A stretch of 64,000 bases of DNA from positions 8,200,166-8,264,165 of the forward strand of contig NC_020453.1 of assembly GCF_000344805.1 (NCBI RefSeq), in the 5' to 3' direction. Positions 60,089-64,000 of this stretch are shown piece by piece. The notes beneath the pieces were generated by a model that was not told the origin of the DNA, made no database searches, and saw only the letters and a program-made list of their open reading frames with translations. The position numbers and the translations under genes are program-made. This stretch comes from Bradyrhizobium oligotrophicum S58 (GTDB lineage: Bacteria > Pseudomonadota > Alphaproteobacteria > Rhizobiales > Xanthobacteraceae). Position 1 is the first letter of the stretch, and every line of letters begins with the position of its first letter.

Positions 60089-60796
60089 GTGGGACAGGAC
60101 ATCAAGCTGACTGCATCGGACGGCTTCCAGCTCGGCGCCTACCGCGCCGATCCGAGCGCGCCGCCCAAGGGCCGGGCCAAGGATCAGGCCAAGGACCAGG
60201 CAAAGGGCGCGATCGTCGTGATCCAGGAGATTTTCGGCGTCAACCATCACATCCGCAACGTCTGCGACCGTCTCGCGGCCGAGGGCTATGTCGCCGTGGC
60301 GCCCGCGATCTTCGACCGTATCGAACCCGACTTCACCTCCGGCTACTCGCCCGACGAAATCGCCGTGGCGCGGAAATTCGTCGCCAATCCGGATTGGCCG
60401 GCGATGCTGCGCGACACCCAGGCGGCAATCGATGCGGTCAAGGATGCGGGACCAGTCGGCATCATCGGCTTCTGTCTCGGCGGCAGCGTTGCCTATGCGG
60501 CCGCCACCAAGCTCACCGGCTTGAAAGCCGCCGTGGGCTATTATGGCGGTGCCATCGTCCGCTTCGCCGACGACAAGCCGACGGTTCCGACACAACTGCA
60601 TTTCGGCGAAAAGGACGCGGGCATTCCCCTGACCGATGTCGAGACGATCAAGGCCAAGCGGCCTGACGTCGAGATCTTGATCTATCCCGGCGCCCAGCAC
60701 GGCTTCGGCTGCGACGAGCGCGCGAGCTACGACCAGCCGAGCGCGGATCTTGCGTGGACGCGCAGCCTGGCGTTCTTCGCGCAGCACCTGCGCTGA
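60089..60796 (+). CDS. Dienelactone hydrolase family protein
   Basis: A 235-residue alpha/beta hydrolase. The oxyanion/nucleophile loop is IIGFCLGGSVAYAA with a Cys nucleophile. The Asp is in LHFGEKDAGIPL and the His in YPGAQHGFGCDERAS, with the helper Glu in VVIQEIFGVNHHIRNVCDRL. This is the dienelactone hydrolase catalytic set (Cys-His-Asp). A short charged repeat (AKDQAKDQAKGA) is inserted near residues 35-46. The GTG start has AAGGA six bases upstream and yields the usual MGQxIKLTASDG opening; an in-frame ATG 18 bases earlier is weaker. Confidence 0.88.
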   Translation: MGQDIKLTASDGFQLGAYRADPSAPPKGRAKDQAKDQAKGAIVVIQEIFGVNHHIRNVCDRLAAEGYVAVAPAIFDRIEPDFTSGYSPDEIAVARKFVANPDWPAMLRDTQAAIDAVKDAGPVGIIGFCLGGSVAYAAATKLTGLKAAVGYYGGAIVRFADDKPTVPTQLHFGEKDAGIPLTDVETIKAKRPDVEILIYPGAQHGFGCDERASYDQPSADLAWTRSLAFFAQHLR

Positions 60797-60808
60797 AGTC
60801 CCAACCAT

Positions 60809-60927
60809 CGTCATTGCGAGGAGCGAAGCGACGAAGCAATCCAGGGTGTCACGCGCGACTCTGGATTGCTTCGCGGAGCCTGTCATCGGGCCGCGCATGA
60901 GCGCGGACCCGTTGGCTCGCAATGACG
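60809..60927. repeat. REP/BIME-like palindromic intergenic repeat
   Basis: A 119-base imperfect palindrome. The ends are CGTCATTGCGAG and CTCGCAATGACG, and the inner arms are the exact 12-mers GAAGCAATCCAG and CTGGATTGCTTC. This is the extragenic repeat widely dispersed in Bradyrhizobium genomes. It sits in the gap between two converging genes and may act as a terminator or stabiliser. Confidence 0.85.
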
Positions 60928-60992
60928 GCGGAGAGAGATCCCGCATCACCGAGCATGCGCAGGCGCGAACCCAGACCGACATAGCCGGACGA

Positions 60993-61709
60993 TCAGAACC
61001 AGCGCTCACCCACCTGGATGGTATCGCCGGGCTTCAGCGAGGTGCCGAGCGGGACCTCGTAGCGAGCCGCGCCCGAGGGATCGGTGTGGGTCAGGGTGAC
61101 GATGTCGCGCCGGGCGCGCGGCGAGAAGCCGCCGGCAATCGCGATCGCGCTCTCGACCGTCATGTTCGGCACATAGGGATATTGGCCGGGCGCCTGCACC
61201 TCGCCGAGAATGAAGAACGGGCGATAGGCCTCGATCTCGACCGCCACCGACGGCTCGCGGATATAGCCGTTGCGCAGCTTAGCGGTGATCTCGGCAGCCA
61301 GTCCTGCGGTGGTGCGACCACGCGCCGGGACACTGCCGATCAGCGGCATCGTGATCGATCCGGAGGCATCGATCGCATAGGTGTTGGTGAGGCCCTCCTG
61401 GCCGTAGACGACGACGCGCAGCTTGTCGCCAGCATCGAGATGATAGACCGAGTCATGGCGCGCCGACACGTAGCCGGCGGGAACGACATAGGCGCCCGCG
61501 CGCGGGGCGGCAGCGAACGATTCGCGTAACGCGGGGATCGCCCCGCCCTGCCCGGTGGCGGCAACCGGGCGGGTGGAAGGCGTTCCATAGGCCATTGTGT
61601 CGAGATCGCTCTGCGGCTGGACGGCAGCGACCGGGGAGATCGTCTGCATGCAGCCCGGCAACAGGATCGCGGACAGGACGGCAATGACCGGAAGAAACAA
61701 CGCGCGCAC
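60993..61709 (-). CDS. Polysaccharide export outer-membrane lipoprotein (Wza-like)
   Basis: A 238-residue lipoprotein. A hydrophobic signal with lipobox LLPGC is followed by the Poly_export domain (YHLDAGDKLRVVVYGQEGLT, SGSITMPLIGSVPARGRTTA) and an SLBB-type domain (YRPFFILGEVQAPGQYPYVP, SAIAIAGGFSPRARRDIVTL). It is a short Wza-like exopolysaccharide export component. The GTG start has AAGGA eight bases upstream and gives a clean signal peptide; the earlier ATG has no ribosome-binding site. No Wzc/Wzx partners are adjacent. Confidence 0.87.
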   Translation of the reverse strand: MRALFLPVIAVLSAILLPGCMQTISPVAAVQPQSDLDTMAYGTPSTRPVAATGQGGAIPALRESFAAAPRAGAYVVPAGYVSARHDSVYHLDAGDKLRVVVYGQEGLTNTYAIDASGSITMPLIGSVPARGRTTAGLAAEITAKLRNGYIREPSVAVEIEAYRPFFILGEVQAPGQYPYVPNMTVESAIAIAGGFSPRARRDIVTLTHTDPSGAARYEVPLGTSLKPGDTIQVGERWF

Positions 61710-61891
61710 TCGAACAATCCTTGAATGAGGATGTGTCCTAGTCATGCGCGGTTAAGGTTAACAATTCGTTGGCGCGTGCACTTCGCGCAGCGCGCAAGCG
61801 CGCCGCGGTGAAGCTGCTCGAAAAAAGTCCCCCGCCCACGGCGTGGGAGAGGGATCCAAGGTTCAGCGCAATCGGGCGCGCGCAAGCTGGC

Positions 61892-62554
<663 letters not shown>

Positions 62555-62678
62555 GGGATGTGTCTCCGGGCATGGCATCGCCCGCGGGAGAGAGTCCTGC
62601 GGGGCGATGACCTTCAATCTGGGATTATATAGGTCTCTACGCCGCAAGCCCCAGCGATGTTACGCCGCTGTCGCGCGC

Positions 62679-62996
62679 TCAGTCGCGCCCATAGCCGATC
62701 AGCGGCCGGCGCGGCCGGAACAACAGCATCAGCAGGATTCCGAGCACACCCAGCACGGCGAACACCGGCTGGTCCAGGAAGGCCTTGACGATCCAGTCCC
62801 ACAGGAACGGCGCCTTGGCCTCGACCCACGCCTTGAAGGCAGCCTGGCTCGCTTGGTGGACGTCGTTCCAGAGCTGGCCGAACCGGGTGAACTGCAGGGT
62901 CTGGTCGGCGACCCAGCGCGCGCCGTCATAGACGAGGAAAATGAAGCTTCCGGCCAGCAGCAACAGCCCCACCAGGCGGAAAAAACCGCGGATCAT
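62679..62996 (-). CDS. Small membrane protein conserved next to rpsT
   Basis: A 105-residue protein with an N-terminal membrane helix (GFFRLVGLLLLAGSFIFLVY), a Trp-rich amphipathic middle (WNDVHQASQAAFKAWVEAKA) and a C-terminal membrane helix (PVFAVLGVLGILLMLLFRPR). This looks like a conserved alphaproteobacterial hypothetical protein. It is divergent from rpsT. No known function. Confidence 0.8.
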   Translation of the reverse strand: MIRGFFRLVGLLLLAGSFIFLVYDGARWVADQTLQFTRFGQLWNDVHQASQAAFKAWVEAKAPFLWDWIVKAFLDQPVFAVLGVLGILLMLLFRPRRPLIGYGRD

Positions 62997-63130
62997 GCTT
63001 CACCTGTCCTGTCTCGCACGCCCTCACGGGCAGCAAGGCCATAGCGGGGGCTCCTCGGAAATTCAACCTCCTCAGGGGTTTAGAAGCGGCTTTTGGCGGG
63101 TTCCGACGGCCGGAGCGGCTTCCGAGACCG

Positions 63131-63159
63131 TTGACGCTCGAAAGACGTGGCCCTATAAG
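63131..63159 (+). promoter_or_regulatory. Sigma-70-type promoter of rpsT
   Basis: TTGACG, a spacer of exactly 17 bases, and TATAAG. The predicted start leaves a leader of about 190 bases before rpsT, long enough for translational feedback by S20. It is the clearest promoter in the window. Confidence 0.75.
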
Positions 63160-63357
63160 GTCGCCATTGGCGGTGGGCGCAATCCCGCCGCCGCTGTTCT
63201 TTGAGCAGCGCCGATCCACCGAGCCCACACGCTCCGGTCATGGCATTCTCAGAGAGGCGTCCGAACAACCCGTCGCGTCGGTCGGGCTCGCATCGAGCGG
63301 GCCGCGCGCGTACCCGCAGATTGCGGCGAACGCTCGCCGCCGAAGGATATTGAGAGC

Positions 63358-63624
63358 ATGGCCAACACGACTTCCGCGAAGAAAGCGACGCGCAAGATTG
63401 CCCGCCGTACCATCGTCAACAAGTCGCGCCGCACCCAGATGCGCGGTGCGGTTCGCTCCGTCGAGGACGCGATCAAGAAGGGCGATCGCGACGCCGCGCT
63501 GAAGGCGATGGCCAATGCCGAGCCGCAACTGATGCGCGCCGCGCAGCGCAACATCATTCACAAGAACAACGCGAGCCGCAAAGTGTCGCGCCTCACGCAT
63601 CAGATCGCCAAGCTCGCGAAATAA
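63358..63624 (+). CDS. rpsT: 30S ribosomal protein S20
   Basis: An 88-residue protein rich in Lys, Arg and Ala. [20 protein letters not shown], then [20 protein letters not shown] and the C-terminal [20 protein letters not shown], is the standard S20 sequence, binding 16S rRNA early in 30S assembly. It has a promoter upstream and an intrinsic terminator downstream, so it is a single-gene unit. In this bacterial group rpsT precedes dnaA, which is expected beyond the right edge. Confidence 0.98.
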   Translation: MANTTSAKKATRKIARRTIVNKSRRTQMRGAVRSVEDAIKKGDRDAALKAMANAEPQLMRAAQRNIIHKNNASRKVSRLTHQIAKLAK

Positions 63625-63676
63625 ATCGGTGGAACGACTACGGTCGAACGACTTGCAAACTAATCAAGATGCAAAC

Positions 63677-63704
63677 AGCCCGGCTCGCGCCGGGCTTTTC
63701 TTTT
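63677..63704 (+). terminator. Intrinsic terminator after rpsT
   Basis: An eight-base-pair GC-rich stem (AGCCCGGC / GCCGGGCT, TCGC loop) followed by TTTCTTTT, about 50 bases after the rpsT stop. A standard Rho-independent terminator. Confidence 0.9.
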
Positions 63705-64000
63705 GCGCGTTCGGTCTTTTGCGCATTTGTCCGCCAGACCTTCGCGCTCTTTCAATCTCATGGCGACATCACGGCTTCGTTGCGATCTGCGCGCGCATGG
63801 AACAGACGCGATGTCGCGCGCGCCTGACACGTTCCGTACTCCTACGTGCTGTTCCGTAATTTTACGCGGTGACAATTTTGTCTCACTCGAAACATCAGCG
63901 AATCTCCGCGTCTTGCTTGCGTGTCGATGTCAAGAGCGCATGATTACGTCGTTCACTTCGCGCACTGCACACGGCGGGAGTTACCCGCTTGAAGTAATCG
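63705..64000. other. Right-end region after rpsT, probably leading to dnaA
   Basis: No convincing gene is visible in the last 296 bases. They are less GC-rich than the average (for example GTGACAATTTTGTCTCACTC). I see no clear TTATCCACA-type DnaA box, so an origin cannot be claimed from these bases alone. By synteny this should be the dnaA upstream region. Confidence 0.4.

Noticed and set aside
63705..64000. Chromosomal origin at the right edge
   Set aside because: The rpsT neighbourhood suggests it is close, but no clear DnaA boxes or DNA-unwinding element are visible in the bases present.

Overview
The window looks like chromosomal DNA of a Bradyrhizobium-type alphaproteobacterium. It is uniformly GC-rich, carries a rhizobial (Rhc-type) type III secretion locus, a DUF3551 protein and small proteins of a kind I know from this genus, and ends with rpsT. 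In this group rpsT normally lies just before dnaA, so the right edge is probably close to the replication origin. No insertion sequence, phage, CRISPR array or complete tRNA was seen.

Region 1 (1-9.9 kb) is half of a type III secretion locus. A leftward operon sctI-sctJ-sctK (the last cut by the window edge) diverges from a rightward run: rhcC1 (N-terminal secretin domains only), three small unrecognised genes, sctD, sctV, and a three-gene outer-membrane module. That module (TadD-like TPR protein, CpaC-like secretin, CpaD-like lipoprotein) looks taken from a Tad pilus system.

Region 2 (10.2-26.5 kb) is the most striking part. It is a compact set of 13 genes in three operons that reads like a biosynthetic cluster for an unknown polyamine-derived metabolite. 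It holds a SpeD-like pyruvoyl decarboxylase, two fold-III PLP decarboxylase-like proteins with complementary active-site losses, a deoxyhypusine-synthase-like protein, two B12-binding radical SAM proteins (one with a stretched cysteine motif), two JmjC/cupin oxygenases in tandem, a DUF3326 protein, a membrane desaturase, a PaaK-like acyl-activating enzyme, two APH-fold kinases and an exported metallophosphatase. The kinase and phosphatase pair suggests a product kept phosphorylated inside the cell and activated outside.

Region 3 (26.9-49 kb) holds accessory metabolism and regulation: acyl-CoA dehydrogenase, formamidase-like amidase, a TetR/DUF1348 pair with tandem operators, a hybrid histidine kinase with a degenerate ethylene-receptor-like sensor, an O-GlcNAc-transferase-like protein without TPRs, an MFP/RbbA-like/permease export operon preceded by an AraC regulator, a LuxR-type regulator, a large TPR-glycosyltransferase, and a regulator/membrane protein/uppS unit with palindromic sites.

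Region 4 (48-64 kb) is ordinary chromosome: a tripartite-tricarboxylate binding protein, DUF2330 with an RnfD-like membrane protein, acyl-CoA ligase and P450, an HD-GYP response regulator, an isoquinoline-oxidoreductase-like molybdoenzyme, dienelactone hydrolase, a polysaccharide export lipoprotein, msrA and rpsT with a clear promoter and terminator.
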